DNA of 64,000 nt from Chlorops oryzae (GCA_020466095.1 CM035808.1:27805345-27869344), one strand, 5' to 3'. Shown: positions 46,569 to 59,529, counted from the stretch's first letter. Program-made: numbers and translations. The notes: generated from the sequence alone by a model not told the origin.

Positions 46569-49500
46569 CTGCAAAGGCAAGAGCGAAAAAAGTGAAAATT
46601 AATAAAAAAATATATCAAAAAATCTTCTTATATTCTTAATTACCCTAACAGAAATATTTGGAAGAAAAAAAAATAAAAATAATTCATTCATATTCAAAAA
46701 TAATCTCGTGCAAATCCCTGCCATTGTTATCGAATGTCATGTGAATAAATATTTGTACCGAATTCAATCCAAATATTTTTACACATCTCCGTTCAAAGTT
46801 TTATGATTCAATTAAAAGTTCCCGGACCCACGCACACGGGGCACACATAGTCGATGATGACAGTATAGGAATATTTGTGAGCGTATCCTGTTTCCCATTG
46901 TATTTGAAATGGTCGCACCGATCACACTGACCATGGCTTAGGTATAAATATTTTAGTACTCAGCTCATCAGTTCACTGGTCCACCGGTAGTAATTGTGGT
47001 CATGGTGGTGGCGATGTTCAAACATTTGCGTCCGAACGAGATTTTAATTGAGTATCATATTGCAGAAATCATTTCAAAAAAAGGAATTCTTCTCTTTTTG
47101 GGGGGGTTGTCGATTCTGGGAATTAAATAAGTTTTTAATTCTGCATATGAATGGAATCAGGCCGAAGGCAAAGCCAGACAGCGCGTCGTCATTTTTGAGG
47201 TGTCCTTTTTATTTTTTGGTTTTTTGTTTTTATTAGATTTTTAGTTTCTTTAAGGTACGGAAAGGATAAAGTGGCTTTGCAGAATTTTGCTTTATTTATT
47301 TCGTAAATTTTTATTCAAAAAATAAGGACAAAGCTCACAGCATTCCAACAACCCTTTTTTGAATATTTGTTTTTCGTTTCTGTAGTTAACAGTGGCGGAT
47401 TTACCTTATAGCGGCAAATGGCCGTCAATGAATCAATAACAGAAAAGGCGAAAATTAGGTAAAATCTCAAATGCCGAGGCCGGCAAATTGTCTTAATCCG
47501 ACCCTGGTAGTTAACCATATTTTTGCTCTTTTTTTGTAATTTCGACTCGACCAGCCATGAATGGCGTTATTATAAATAACAATTTGGCATATTTCAGCGC
47601 CCAAACCATTGAGATTGTATTGAAAAACAAAAGGCCTTTGAACACTTCAAATAAAACTCTCAAGCATCTTGAGAGCCATCAGGACTTATTTACCGAGCGA
47701 AGTCAGCATATCCTTGCATACGAGTACCTATGTGAAAAACTCAAATGCCTTAATGTAATCATGCAAGGACTTGAGAGCTTGAGTACCTGGCTTTATGTTA
47801 TTTCCAAGTGAGTTTTTCTAAATTGATTTAAATGTGCAAAACGATTTTTGCCACTCGTCTCACTAAAATTTTCCTTTGAAGTTATTTTTTTATATCAAGT
47901 CCTCTTTTTTTTTTATTGAGATTCATATCAAAGAAATCGCACTCAATGCATTTGTAAAAAGCTTAATGCATTTTAATGCAAAAAACATTTGATTTTTGCG
48001 CCATCTTTTTTATGTCTACAATATGGCAGGCACATTGCCTTTTGTGGGTGGAGCTTTGAGCATTAACGAGGGGGCTTTTAGTTTCAAAAAGGAATTCAAG
48101 TGGATAATTTTTGTATCAAAACAGTCTCGATAAAAAAGGGAAATAATCATATCATAAATTTTAAACCATCTATTCGAAAAATGACTGTGTGGTATCATGT
48201 CAGGGGTTGAAAACCCCCTAATGGGGTTTAAACGGATCTAAATTTTGTTTTGGATTTCAAACTAAGAACTTCGAAAGTTTAAATTCTCGAATGAATTCTT
48301 TTAGACCCGATATTACAGTGCATACTTAAGGTGTCCTTAGCACTTAAGTAAAGCTTAAGTCTGTAAAGCATTTTAACAGAACAAGTTTTGAGTGCTCCTT
48401 AAATAAGTTTTCAAAATAATTTAATGAAGAAATTTCACAAATTTTACGAATTTAAATAAATGTAAACAAAAAACATATGTTTTGCATACAACTTGACTTT
48501 TGAAACGCTTGACACGCCTGAGTCTTTATGTCAGTTTAACTCAATCAAATAACTTTGCTATATTTGAACTTTTTAAAAACGTTCATATAAAATTCATAAG
48601 CGCGGCTTAAACTCTCGATTCCATTTTCGACGCAACGAGCTTCGCACCGGTTACCTATTAGCGACAAACACCTACTTCAACAACAATAGCTAAACGGTCA
48701 ACGCGCGACTTCCTTATTCTCTCTCTCTCTCTCAATGTACATTCTGTACCAAACCGTCGCGCTGTGTGGTCGATCTCCGAACAAAAACTAAAACCGCGCG
48801 AAAAGGAAAACAAAAGAAATTAACTAAAGTGAAATGTGCCGGCATCCGTGCGTCCGTCCGTGTTCCGATTTACATGTGATTTACATACAAAAATGAAAAC
48901 GCGTGATCGCGCTCGTGCAACCGATTCCTTCCCATCGTTGGAACTGTAAGCTTGGATGCCGCCAGTCCACAATTTGACTTAAATATTTGTACAACGAGGT
49001 ACGTGCCCGATCCTTTTTTCTGCTTTTTATCGATCGCAGACATAGAAACTCTCCTAAAGATTATCATTTGAAAGATTAAAACTTCAATCTTGAAACTGGG
49101 TTGAAGAATATGAGCCTAAAAGTTATTCTTGCAGACTGCTTGGTTAGTCACCTAAACAATTGTATCGGTACCGCAATTGGAAGAATCACTAGCATTAGCG
49201 TAGCATTGCGTTGCCGAAGTGTGCCATTGCCCACGGCCTCGCGCCCAAAGGGGCCTCGCACGAAGTCATTTGAACCGATTTAAAAAGACTTAGGGGCCTC
49301 GCGTAACCATATTAAAGCATAAATCAGACTCCGATGTAAGGGAGCATAAGATTGAAGGATACAGGAATAGTTCGTAAGCATAAAAAGAATGTTATAGGGC
49401 CTCGCTAGTTCATCTCGTCCATGTCTAAATTAGTCCTCGCTACGCCACTGATCACTAGATACCCCTACCTCAATCAAATTGCTTCATAATTGATGGTATT

Positions 49501-52500
49501 TTCAATTATTTTTTCGAAGATGGACCGAAATGAATTCCAAAAAGCAGGCCCCGATTTAGGGGAAGGCAAACGCCGAGAGCGACATTTTGAGGAGACAGCT
49601 AAAAAGAATCTCACATTGTTTAAAGCATCTAATTTCGCGAAAACTTTCAAACAACTTTCCCACATCAATAAATCAAATCTTCTCACTTAACTTTGAACGG
49701 TAACGCCCTACTCCTGGCTATTATTCCGAAATTCCTTTTAAAATATGAAATTCACTTGACGAAATCCCAAAACTAATTAAATAAACGATTTTACAATAAA
49801 GAGCACAAAACAGACACGGTGCATTCGAATCTAGCGAATTTGTGACGGGATAACGACACCGACAACACCAACAACAGTAACAACATTAAACGGTCAATTT
49901 TCAATTCCCCGTTTCCTTATTCTCTTCCACGGAAATTCCCGAGGGACAACTTAATCTTATGTTGTGAAAATGTTGCCCTCGGATTTCCTCCTCCGTTTGG
50001 GTTTGTTTTCGAAAAAAAAAACTTTCGCTTCTATTTCCCACAAATGAATGCATTTCCTTCCGACATTTCGAGAGAAGCGACAAAGGAACGAAAGAATCGA
50101 AAAAGGCGCGAAACGCGTGCCACAATTCTCCAAGGGTTATACAAATTTCGAGTGCAGGTTGCAACATGTTTCTGTTTGCCTGCGTTGTCTCTTGTTTCCT
50201 CGTTGCCGCGTCTCTTCAAATTGTTCGAGTGTAAAGTGGCGTGTTGGTTTTGTTTATTTGCATTTGTTACAACACTTTACGAAACTAGCGAATTAAATCC
50301 GCTTGAATTGACAACACGCTCAGGATCACGCATCCAAATGCGAATCTTTCTTGCGATGACCTCGATGTCGAAGAGAATACATTTTTTTTTTAAGGGGTTG
50401 AAATTGTTGTCTGTTGCCAATTTTCAATAACAACCTCTAGCTGGGGTTGTTGCTTTATCTCTTTCCCCTTGTTTTGTGTGTGCAATTAGTGTTGTTAATG
50501 ATTTGATAAATGTTTGGAATTTATGCGGAACGTTAACTTTAAAAAGTTTTTCTTTCTGATTTAAAAAAAAAAAAAAACAGTCGACTTTCAACAAGTGTAG
50601 CGAATCAGTTGATTCGCATAAGTCCGAATAATAGTCTTGCTTGGTTGTTATGTTAATTTTTATGACTTTTTATTATGCTTGGAAGTTGGTCTTTTTTCCT
50701 GAAATTTTGACGGTTCAGTGAACATTTATGATTTCTTTTTTTAAACAAACTCATATTCCGAGACTATAAAATTTTATTCGGAATCGATTTTTTCAAAGGG
50801 TGCTTAAAGATCGCAAAACGAATTTGTATTTTTCTTTAAGATACTGTCATCTCTGATGGGTTGTCGTTTTAAAATTCATTTGATCGAAACTGGAAGGTAT
50901 AAGGATCATATTGAGTCGAACGATTATGCCGCACACTAATTGCAAAATCCGCACTACTCAAAATTTCGCATTTCTCGAGCAAATATCCAATCCCTTTTGA
51001 AGCAAACATTTTTTGAAAACAAATTTATCAGGCATGCTCTAGAAATCGAATCCTCATAATAAATTCTTACTACTATTAAAAAATCCTACTTTTAAGCTCT
51101 ATCTGCGATTTAAACTTCATTTTCTTTGACTAATTAATAAAATTTGTATGAAACTATCTCCAGGATAAAACAAGATGAGAAAACGGACCTTAATCTGCTC
51201 GATAAATCATAGATATAGGGGAGAAATGAAAGGAAAGAGCCAGTTTACTAAACAGAAAAGTAAAAAAAAAACTTTTAGGCTCATAGTCTTCAACCTAGTT
51301 AAAACTTTTTGAAGGTTTCAATTTTCAAATGATAGTCTTCAAGAGAGTTTAAACCTAGTTTATTGATTTTATATAAATTTTTGAATTGCATCACAAAACA
51401 AACTTAAACACTTTACAAAAACCAATGAAATATTCATATTTTAAAAATGTGTTAATCGTTAATGTGTTAATATTGAAAGTTTTGAGGCTCAGTTTTTACG
51501 GTTCTGGAACGCCATATATTTAAAAAAGCTCGACGTTTAATACGGGGACCTATATTATATACAAAAAATAATTATAAAAAGCAAATGAAATGGAGCAAAA
51601 TACTTGCTTTTGAATGTTAAATGACAAAAACTATGAAAGGATATATGTGTTTCTGTTCGTTGGATCAAATTCTTGGGCATGCAAGGAAATCAGTGCTACT
51701 GCTATAAAAATCTGTCGCCCGCAAAATCGAAGTGGCTCCTTCATACCACTTCTCTTCTAAATGTTACTTTTCAAGGTGTTGGCTTTCCTGCAGGAAAATC
51801 CACTCAAACATGAAAGAAATTTTGAATTGTGTATTTTTTGATTAGTGTGCGACATTTCTTCGTAGTTTTCTTCCATGAAAATGTTTCCTCGGTCAAAGGT
51901 TCGCGTTGGAGATTCATGAGAATATTTCCGATTGGGGTTTTTAGGCCATTCAATTGGTAGTTGAAAGTGTATTTTTTGGTAGGAGAAAATAATAATAATT
52001 CAAAAAAAAAATTTGAAAATTTAGTAAGTAACTTAGTTTTTATTTACTTTCATTAAACTTTTTTAAGAGCCAGCTTTTTACTGTTTCCGAAAGATTAGAA
52101 ATTTTGGGAAAATATCGCCTCGAAAGCCTCAAAGAATCCGTAACGAATGTGCCTTAAACCAATTAGTTTATCTCATTAAATAAGTATTTTATTATCTTCC
52201 GGTTCTCTTGTCCTTTTCATTTTAATGGAATTTTTATTTTTTTCAATTTTAAATACATAATTATTCATAATTAAGTAATTCGGAATTAATGTTACTTTTT
52301 CTGCTCTATAATCGTTCTTTCACTCACTGATTTTCGTTTGACAAAACAAAAAGGAAAATTCTCATTCCAGGAATTTGAGGAATATATGAATATAAATGGC
52401 TGATTTGCTTGCTATAACTAAGAATTAAATGTTGCAAGCTTTACAATTAAAAAATAAGAGGTGCTTGAATATGTTAAATATGTATAATTATGTTATTATC

Positions 52501-55500
52501 CTGTTAACTTTAATGCGTTTCAAGAAGACTGTTTCTTTTCTAATCATGCAATTAAACTGAACGAGTTGGAGTGGAAATTGTTTCACGTAAGCAAGTCAGA
52601 AAAAAAAAGAATTCTTCGAGTTGAAGTTTTTTTTTCAATGATTTTTTATGCAACAGACTGTCAAGTGTATTTCGGTTTTAATGCATTTTTCATTCCAATT
52701 TTCATTTCTTTAAAAAAATCACCCTAAAGTAGCTTTTTAATGGTATTTTAAATGCTTTCAATAGCGCTCTAGTAGGCCACTTAGACGCAATATTGTACGC
52801 TTCTCTTTGTAGAATTGATTCATTGTTTGTGGCTTTTTAGGAATGCATTCCGTTTCCGAAATAAATCGCATAAAATGCACTTAAATTTGAGAACAAATCG
52901 TGCCTTTGTTTCGATCTTCCTTGATTTTTATAGAGGAATATGTAAATGAACACTGTCCATTCAGGAGAAAGGGATGTGATTGATTGTCTCTAAGGACTTG
53001 ACTTTATACATAGACAAGTGGAAGCGCGAAGAATAGGGATTAGTTTTCGTTCTTTAAATACTTGAAAAATGATTTGATTATATTAATTATAAAATTTATA
53101 ATGCATCTGTGCATCTAATGCATTTAAAATCTTCAACAAAAAATAATTTCAAATAATATTTCTTTATAAATCGTTACCTTAATGTAACATTGAAAGGCCC
53201 TAACTAACAAAATTAGAATTTTACAGGAGAGAGAAAAAACTTAAATAAAACCAAATAAAAAAACCCAAAAGTATTCTAATTTTGGGGCACAGCAGTAAGC
53301 TCTGTTCCAAAGTTCAACTCAGTGGGTCCAAAACTGTAAAATTTAACTACCACAATAGAAGTGAGTTAGGGATTTTTGTTTAAAGAAGTATTTGAAGTCA
53401 GTTAGGGCTTTTTGTTTAAATGATTGTATATCCGTTATTTTTGATCTAAGAACCTTAATTTTTTTTATCATTTTGTATTTGGGGGCGGTATATCGAAATA
53501 TGCAAAAAAGTGACCTTAGGAAAAAAATGTTAGTTGGGGCCTTTCTAATTAAGGTAACGAAATACTTCCTTGAATTAAATTTTTAACTATACGAATTTTT
53601 TAGGGGAATAAATTTGCAAACTTTATCGTCATTTTTTCACTATTTCAAGCGAAACCGACACGGTACTGAATTCAGTAAGCAATCCTATAAGTATGCGGGA
53701 AGCGATTCAGTGAGCAAAATCCAAATCCAAATATTGCGTACTGAATGGCTGAATTCAGTAACATGCCGGCGCAAACATACTGAGCACATACATATGAATT
53801 CAGTAAGCAATTCAGTATCGTGTCGTGTTCGCTTTAAACGCATTTTTATTCTTTTAAAGATGATTATCCGAGCCATAGTTATAACGCATCACTTAAAAAA
53901 ATTAATCTCTCTTTCGGTAAGGGTTCCACCCACTGAAACCGCCCCCTGACTGCGTGCCTGCAACATTGAATCGAATCTCCTTCGCCAGTGGCGTAGCGAG
54001 ACATTTCAGCGTCCGGGGCGCAATGGAAGAACAATGGAGAAAACTCTACCCCTCCCCCAAGCCTAAATAAAAGAACTTTATGAAAATTAAAATATTATTT
54101 GTGCCCCCTTCGACTCCCCTCCCTACCCTCACCCTCCGCAACTGTCGTTCGCTATTGAGCGCCGTTCCCGTTACTTTTTTTTTAAATCTCGAATTCCGCT
54201 AATCTTAAGTCTCTGATGTGGCAACGGTAGACACGAAGCAGACAAAAAAGCTCGCAAATTACGAAAGAAATTCGAAAAAAGTCGAAAAAGCAAAGAATTG
54301 CGCAAACAAATAAAATGGTGAGGTGACTTTGCAAAAGCAAAAGGAAAATGGAGAAGAAGAAAAAATTGTCTTCTACTTCTCGCTACTATTAATTAGCAAC
54401 AACAATGCAATCATCTCTTTCCCACACAGCTAATGTTGGAGGTAAACAAAAACAAAAGCAAACAAGTCGAAGCCATCTGCATATCCAAACATACACACAC
54501 ACACACACACACGCAAATGACGACGATGATGGTATGCGTCTTAGCAACAGCTAACAGCCATGTTTGATTGACTTTGTTTTTGCTTCATGGCTGCATTGTG
54601 TTTGCAAAAGCAATCTCAAACGAATGCGATGAAGCAAAACGCAAAAAGAAAAAAGTTAAAAAGAAAACCTACGAAATGCAGCTGAAAAAGCACAAAAAAA
54701 TGAATTTTTTATGGCTGCTCGTAATTAAGTTTCTCACTCTCATAATAATGACTCTCACTACGGTTCAGGCCGTTTTGCATACAAATTTTTAAGGGTAAGA
54801 TCTGAGGAGCTCGAAACTTTATTGAATTGAATTCTTTTTTTTTTTTTTTTTTTTCAATTTACTTGAAGTGCGTTTTTAAGCGCATGTGGTACGAAAGTGC
54901 GAAAATTGAGAGAAGCCCTCGACATGAAGGGAGACCAGACTTCGGCGTTCTAATTCGATTTGATCTTGAAAAAAGAAGGACGAGAAAAAAAAAAAAAAAC
55001 AGGAACCGGCAATCCGGGCACTTTAGGGAAGGCGTTGCATTTCAATTTGCATGTATGCTTACGTGTGTTCGTTAGGGCAGACTTTTGCTGGTAATAACGC
55101 CTTCTTTTGAGAAGTAAAATTGCCGCCATGCCTGCCATTTAATTGAATTTCAGTTTGAGTGCCTTAATGGCCGTCGCTGAAGACGTAGTCGTCGCCGTTG
55201 TTGTTGCTGCTGCTGCTGCTGCTGCTCTTGCTGAGCTCTTGAGGTGTTTGATGTGCTTACGACGTAGTGAAGTATGCAATTACGCGGGTATGTCAATATG
55301 TGAATACTTAGTGGAGTTTACTACTTTTTGTGTTTGGCCGAACGTGCGCTTGCAGCATGTGCAACATTGTTTCTTTGAGTTGAGCCCTCAAGAAGCCATT
55401 GTAATTAGACGGCTGGCTGTCTTTATTGGGCGGACGTTTGCTCATGTGGACTTTGTTCGAGCTTTTCAAAGGAAACGCTGCTATAAAAAAAGCTTATAAT

Positions 55501-57176
55501 TGAAAATGAAAATGAAGCAAGGGAAAGTCTCTACAAAATGGAGCCAGAGTTAGGTAGCCAGAGATAGGTAGCCAGAGTTCATTTATGAAGATCTTTGACA
55601 GACTTTAGCAGCAGATTTACTAAAAAAAAAGTTTCTCTGCATCGTCAATCTTTTCGCTCTTAATATTTCGAAAATTGATTTCATTAAATGAAATTTTTGT
55701 TGAAAAGGCTTAATTTTGTTTCCTTAATACTTTAACTGCGTGTCAACCATAAACCATTCATGCAATCTCAATTGTCGAAATCAATCTTTACGACCGAAAA
55801 GAAGAAGAATTCAAGACCATTGGTTGAAGCATTTAAAATTGAAAGTTCCTTCGTCTGCTGCACGAAAACAGCAATCACGAATGTTTTCGAACAAAAGCCA
55901 CATTCAAATGCAAGAGGAAACAAACGGCAGCCTGCAGCAGAGACCAAATCCAATAAAGCAATCAAATCCGGGGGCGATAAAAACACGGAATCTACAAACC
56001 AATCGCATTGCTGTCGCTGATGGAATTTCAAATGAAAAAGGAAATTAAACTAGGATGTGTCCGCGTCACGTTCAACTATCGAGTTAAGTACTAACTAGCA
56101 GTGCACCACATAAACGACCACAGCCACAACAAAAAATACAACAACAAGAACGCCATCAACATCAATCAGGCAATAAATATTGAAGAAAGTAATAAACTGC
56201 AATGGCTGTAAAAACTTCGACACAAAATGAAATCGTTTCCAGCCCCTTAAGACGTGTTTGTTTTGTTGTTAATTTTTTTCATTTTTCTTTTTTGTTTCTT
56301 TCCTTACCTGTATACGATCCTCGGCAAGTCCGGTCTTCATCGAGAGCAATTCACGTGCACTGACGTCAGGGTAGTGTGCCTCTTTGAATGCCTTCTCCAA
56401 TTCTTCCAGTTGATTACTCGTAAATATAGTACGCCCATGGCGGCGTTTATTTTTCTTTTTATTACTTCCACTGGGGCCGAGTAGGCTGCCATCGCTTCCA
56501 ACGAGCAAACCGTTCGCATGGTGACCACCGACGCTGGCACCCGATATCGCTGCGGCAGCTGCAGCCGCAGCGGCACCATTCAGAAAAGCTTCATGACTCG
56601 TTGCGCCATGCGGATGTCCGTGTGGACCATGATGTCCGTGATGGTGATGATGATGATGATGATGAGGATGTCCGGCATGATGTGGATGGGCAACATGATG
56701 CACCGGATGATGAGGATGCTGATGGGCATGATGTGCGGCAGCTGCTGCTGCTGCCGCCGCTGCTGCTGCCGCTGTTATGCCACTTGCATGCGGCTGCTGC
56801 TGCTGCTGTTGCTGTACTGCATGGTGTGCTGCTGCTGCTGCAGCTGCATGATGAGCTAATGCAGCAGCCGCATGTTCAGCCGGCGATAATGGGGTTGTGC
56901 GGTGTGTTGGTGTTGTCGGTGCCGATGGGTTGTTGGGTGGTGTTTGCGCTATTCCGCTATTGTTCACATTGCTTGCGCTTGTTGGAGTTGTGCTGCCATT
57001 GTTATTGTTGTTGTTGTTGCTGTTGTTGTTATTATTATTGTTGTTGTTGTTGTTGTTGCTGGCAGATAGATTTGAGCTCGAACTATGCGCTTTTGTCGGA
57101 CTAAGTTCATCGCCATTATTATTGTTATTGTTGTTATTATTGTTCGTGTAATCTTGGCCAACACGTGCGCCTTGTT
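45588..57176 (-). CDS. Vsx: Vsx (Chx10/Vsx-class) paired-like homeobox protein, last two coding exons visible
   Basis: Exon A (57176-56308; acceptor AAAATAG, donor CAG|GTAAGG) and exon B (46568-45588; acceptor TTTGCAG) join in phase 0 within the homeodomain, [20 protein letters not shown]...[17 protein letters not shown]. This is the classical intron site after residue 46, and residue 50 is Q. The conserved CVC domain follows directly: [20 protein letters not shown], then [14 protein letters not shown] and [15 protein letters not shown], which defines the Vsx1/Vsx2/Chx10 family. These transcription factors pattern the optic lobe and visual system. Exon A is rich in Asn, Ala, Gln and His runs; exon B continues with His and Gln runs, Asn repeats and an acidic DDDDCDREE stretch, ending GDENER-stop. 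No OAR motif is seen. Exon A begins mid-codon, so the start codon lies in an upstream exon not found here. Flies have Vsx1 and Vsx2 side by side; I cannot tell which this is. Confidence 0.93.
47390..47507. mobile_element. 118-bp hAT-type miniature element
   Basis: Ends CAGTGGCGGATTTACC and, inverted, CAGGGTCGGATTAAGAC. Perfect 8-bp target duplication GTAGTTAA (47382-47389 and 47508-47515). Non-coding. Confidence 0.9.
47557..47817 (+). other. 84-codon open frame of uncertain status in the Vsx intron
   Basis: The frame has ordinary composition ([20 protein letters not shown]) and ends next to a donor-like AA|GTGAGT. No similar protein comes to mind and no partner exon is visible. Kept only as a candidate exon of a nested gene. 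Confidence 0.15.
48263..49120 (+). repeat. Dispersed AAATTCTCGAA repeat, copy B, with two insertions
   Basis: Colinear with copy A (24500-24703) except for about 210 bp inserted near 48305-48517 and 429 bp inserted at 48617-49045. Confidence 0.75.
48617..49045. mobile_element. 429-bp insertion with 8-bp target duplication, class unknown
   Basis: Flanked by perfect AAACTCTC direct repeats (48609-48616 and 49046-49053). The inserted DNA interrupts a repeat whose uninterrupted form is seen in copies A and C. It has no obvious terminal inverted repeats and no poly(A), is GC-richer than its surroundings, and contains a CT run and GTCCGTCC-type sequence. Confidence 0.7.
49193..49450. mobile_element. 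258-bp hAT-type miniature element
   Basis: Ends CATTAGCGTAGC and, inverted, CAGTGGCGTAGCGAGG. Perfect 8-bp target duplication ATCACTAG (49185-49192 and 49451-49458). Contains GGGGCCTCGC repeated internally. Non-coding. Confidence 0.9.
51271..51400 (-). repeat. Dispersed AAATTCTCGAA repeat, copy C (inverted, truncated)
   Basis: On the minus strand it reads ATATAAAATCAATAAACT, GACTATCATTTGAAA, TATGAGCCTAAAAGT, matching the right halves of copies A and B. Confidence 0.65.
53644..53836. mobile_element. Inverted-repeat miniature element with repeated GAATTCAGTAAGC
   Basis: Inverted ends AAGCGAA, then CGACACGRTACTGAATT on both sides. Inside are four or five copies of [G]AATTCAGTAAGC or close variants, plus the palindrome ACTGAATTCAGT (53665-53676). 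No coding, no certain target duplication. Confidence 0.65.
53986..54001. mobile_element. Solo hAT end
   Basis: CAGTGGCGTAGCGAGA is the same terminus as the right end of the element at 49193-49450. The other end is not found nearby, so this is a truncated copy. Confidence 0.5.
56308..57176 (-). CDS. Vsx: Vsx exon A: low-complexity N region and homeodomain helices 1-2
   Basis: The exon begins with the last two bases of a codon and then [10 protein letters not shown], followed by Asn runs and a T/P-rich linker. Next come Ala/His/Gln tracts, including eight to nine consecutive His, then [17 protein letters not shown]. It ends CAG|GTAAGG at 56308/56307. Frames starting at a GTG around 56967 are not true starts because the reading is open well upstream to the acceptor. 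Confidence 0.92.
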
Positions 57177-58686
57177 CTATTTTATTTTTTATGTGGGGAG
57201 AAACGAGAAGAGAGAGAGGAAGAGATGATTTTAATAGGAAAGTTTTTGATATTTAGATAAGATTTTATGAAACATATTTTATCAAGGACCATTCATGGGT
57301 AAAATTGCCGCTTAAATCAATTAAAAAATTCACTGTGCTCAATCGGTGAGATAATTTAATAATTAAGTGGCTATTCTCATCGAAACACTGCAAATTTTAT
57401 ACGTTCTTCCACCTCGCCCATTAACACCATACGACCTATTATGAGAATTTTCTTTACTGGGAAATTTCTGCAAAACTTTTCACCACATTGATTGATATGC
57501 GATATTTTATGCGGTGAGTGGTTTTCTTTGAATTTCTTTTGATTTCCCTTTTTCTTCTGCTATCGATTTCATTTTACTTCATTTCATTTCATTTCGTTTC
57601 TAATTGATTGGTTTTCCCATTAATTCGTTGTTTATTCACAAAAGGACTAACTATTTTTGCTTTCCCAATTTTCGGTGATTTCATTTCTCTTTGTTTATTG
57701 TTAATTGTTCAATTAAGCAATTTGCTTTGTTATTCAATTATGTGATTTCCACTTATTTCGGTGTTTCGTTGTATTGTGTTTCTTTCGCTTTCGCTTTCGC
57801 TTTCTTCGCTATCGTGTTACGCTCTATTCGGCGGATTCTTCTCCATTTATTCTTCGGGTTTGAATACAAAAAGAAATCCCATAGCTCTTCGAAAGATTTC
57901 GTTTGAAGAAAGGAAAGTGAGAGTTTAGGGGATATATGTATGTACATCAAAACTAAAAATTCATAAAAACTGTTTGTTATTTGTGCTTTCAAATTCTCAA
58001 AATATCAACAATCAATGATCGAAGGCAACTTTTTCGGCCTCCACTGTATTTTGCTTTTACTAAAACGGTTCATTTATAACTTTCGAAGGGTATGACTTGG
58101 AAAAAAGTCCTAAAAGTGATAAAAAATTACGTTAAAAACAATGGAAAAATTGAGTTAAATTGCCCAAATTATTGTATCTGCAAAATATTCTTAAAATCTT
58201 TGCATTATGGCGGTTGTCTCATTCGACAAAAATTTTTTTCGATTTTTTTGCATTTTTTTTAAGAGATTGGATATTTGAGAATATCGTGCTAAAAGGATTT
58301 TTTTCAGAATTCGAAATTGCTTAGAAGATATAACCTTCTTTGTCGAACAATGTCTGCGCTAAAACGAGTAATTTTTGCGTTGCTTCAAAATTTAAACGCA
58401 TTTATCTCGAAACCTCTTCTTTTGAACTGGCGGCCATGATTTCTCCAGTTCAACTGAACAGATTTTAATGAAACAAAGTGGATTCGACGCAGAATTATCA
58501 CAATTTTCGGGTGACTTTCAATCATAATTTTAAACAAATTTTTTAATATATTTTTTTGAAACGGAACTACAAAATTTATTTGCAAAATCGATAGTTCATT
58601 TTTCAATGGCTGCCATTTCGTCAAACATTTTTTTTTTTGAGCTTCACCCAAAAATGGCATCTATATTGATTATAACTTTTTTTAAA
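57177..58686. other. Upstream intron of Vsx
   Basis: The minus-strand acceptor with its pyrimidine tract (CTCTTCTCGTTTCTCCCC) lies just outside exon A. No first exon is recognised up to the window end. A (TTTCGC)n run lies at about 57783-57806. Sequence from about 58087 to 59147 resembles ends of the hAT-like element at 19059. Confidence 0.45.
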
Positions 58687-59529
58687 TTTTTTATTTTGGA
58701 CAACTTGGAGACAAGAAATCGTGTCCGCCAGCACTACACCTTTTTTTGAAGTCTCCACTTTGACGGCCGAGAACATTTCGAACCGTCCTCACATAAAATA
58801 AAAGTGTTTCTTTAATAATATTCATCAATTCTGAACACAATTAAAAAATCGAAAAAATGTCTTCGTTTTTTGTAAGGAATTCTAAAAAAAAAAATTGGTC
58901 CAAAACAGGCTAAGGAGACAACCACCTTATGCCCAAAAAATCATTTCAGAATAAATTTATTTCATATCAAAATATATTTATTAAAATTTAGTCATATTGA
59001 ATTTTTAATTGTAACACTTAAATATAAAGACATCCCCTCATAATAAAATACAAAGACCTTAAGAGTATTTTTCAGTGGAATGAGCAATTTTTCATCGGTT
59101 TTAACGCAGTTTTCGTCATTTTTAGTGAATTTGTTTCCTAGCCCTAACTATTACGAATTAAAACAAGTTGAGTTGTGTCATAGGACACCAGATAAGAACG
59201 AAGTTCATTATGGTATTTATAAATGTTAGTAAATATAATTCGCAGCAAGGTTTTTCGCAAAACTCAATTGTTTTTATTAATCGAAAAATATATGTATACA
59301 AGACGGCTGTTTGTTGTTTTCAACTGTTTTTAACAAGCGAAAATGCGATACAGTATATTCTGCTTAGCTGCATTCCATTATTTTCCAGACAATTTTATGC
59401 ACTTACGCGAAAAAACGCACCTACCCGAAATTTTTTGCTGTATTTTTGAGTAATATATCAGAATGTCTTTAACAACACTTGAATTCTTAAAAGAACGCCG
59501 TCCAAATATTAATTTTATTAACAAAAACT

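Larger units (their letters stand above)
46569..56307. other. 9.74-kb Vsx intron
   Basis: No coding exon recognised. It contains three clear transposon insertions, a three-copy dispersed repeat, a (CA)n run (about 54490-54512) and less AT-rich patches (48640-48990, 49860-50420) that might be regulatory or captured sequence. Confidence 0.6.

Noticed and set aside
56601..57151. 167-codon plus-strand frame over Vsx exon A
   Set aside because: Antisense of the Ala/His/Asn tracts, with no domain.
58087..59147. Full hAT element flanking the duplication
   Set aside because: The right end resembles the 19059 element but the left end is poor and no 8-bp duplication was found.
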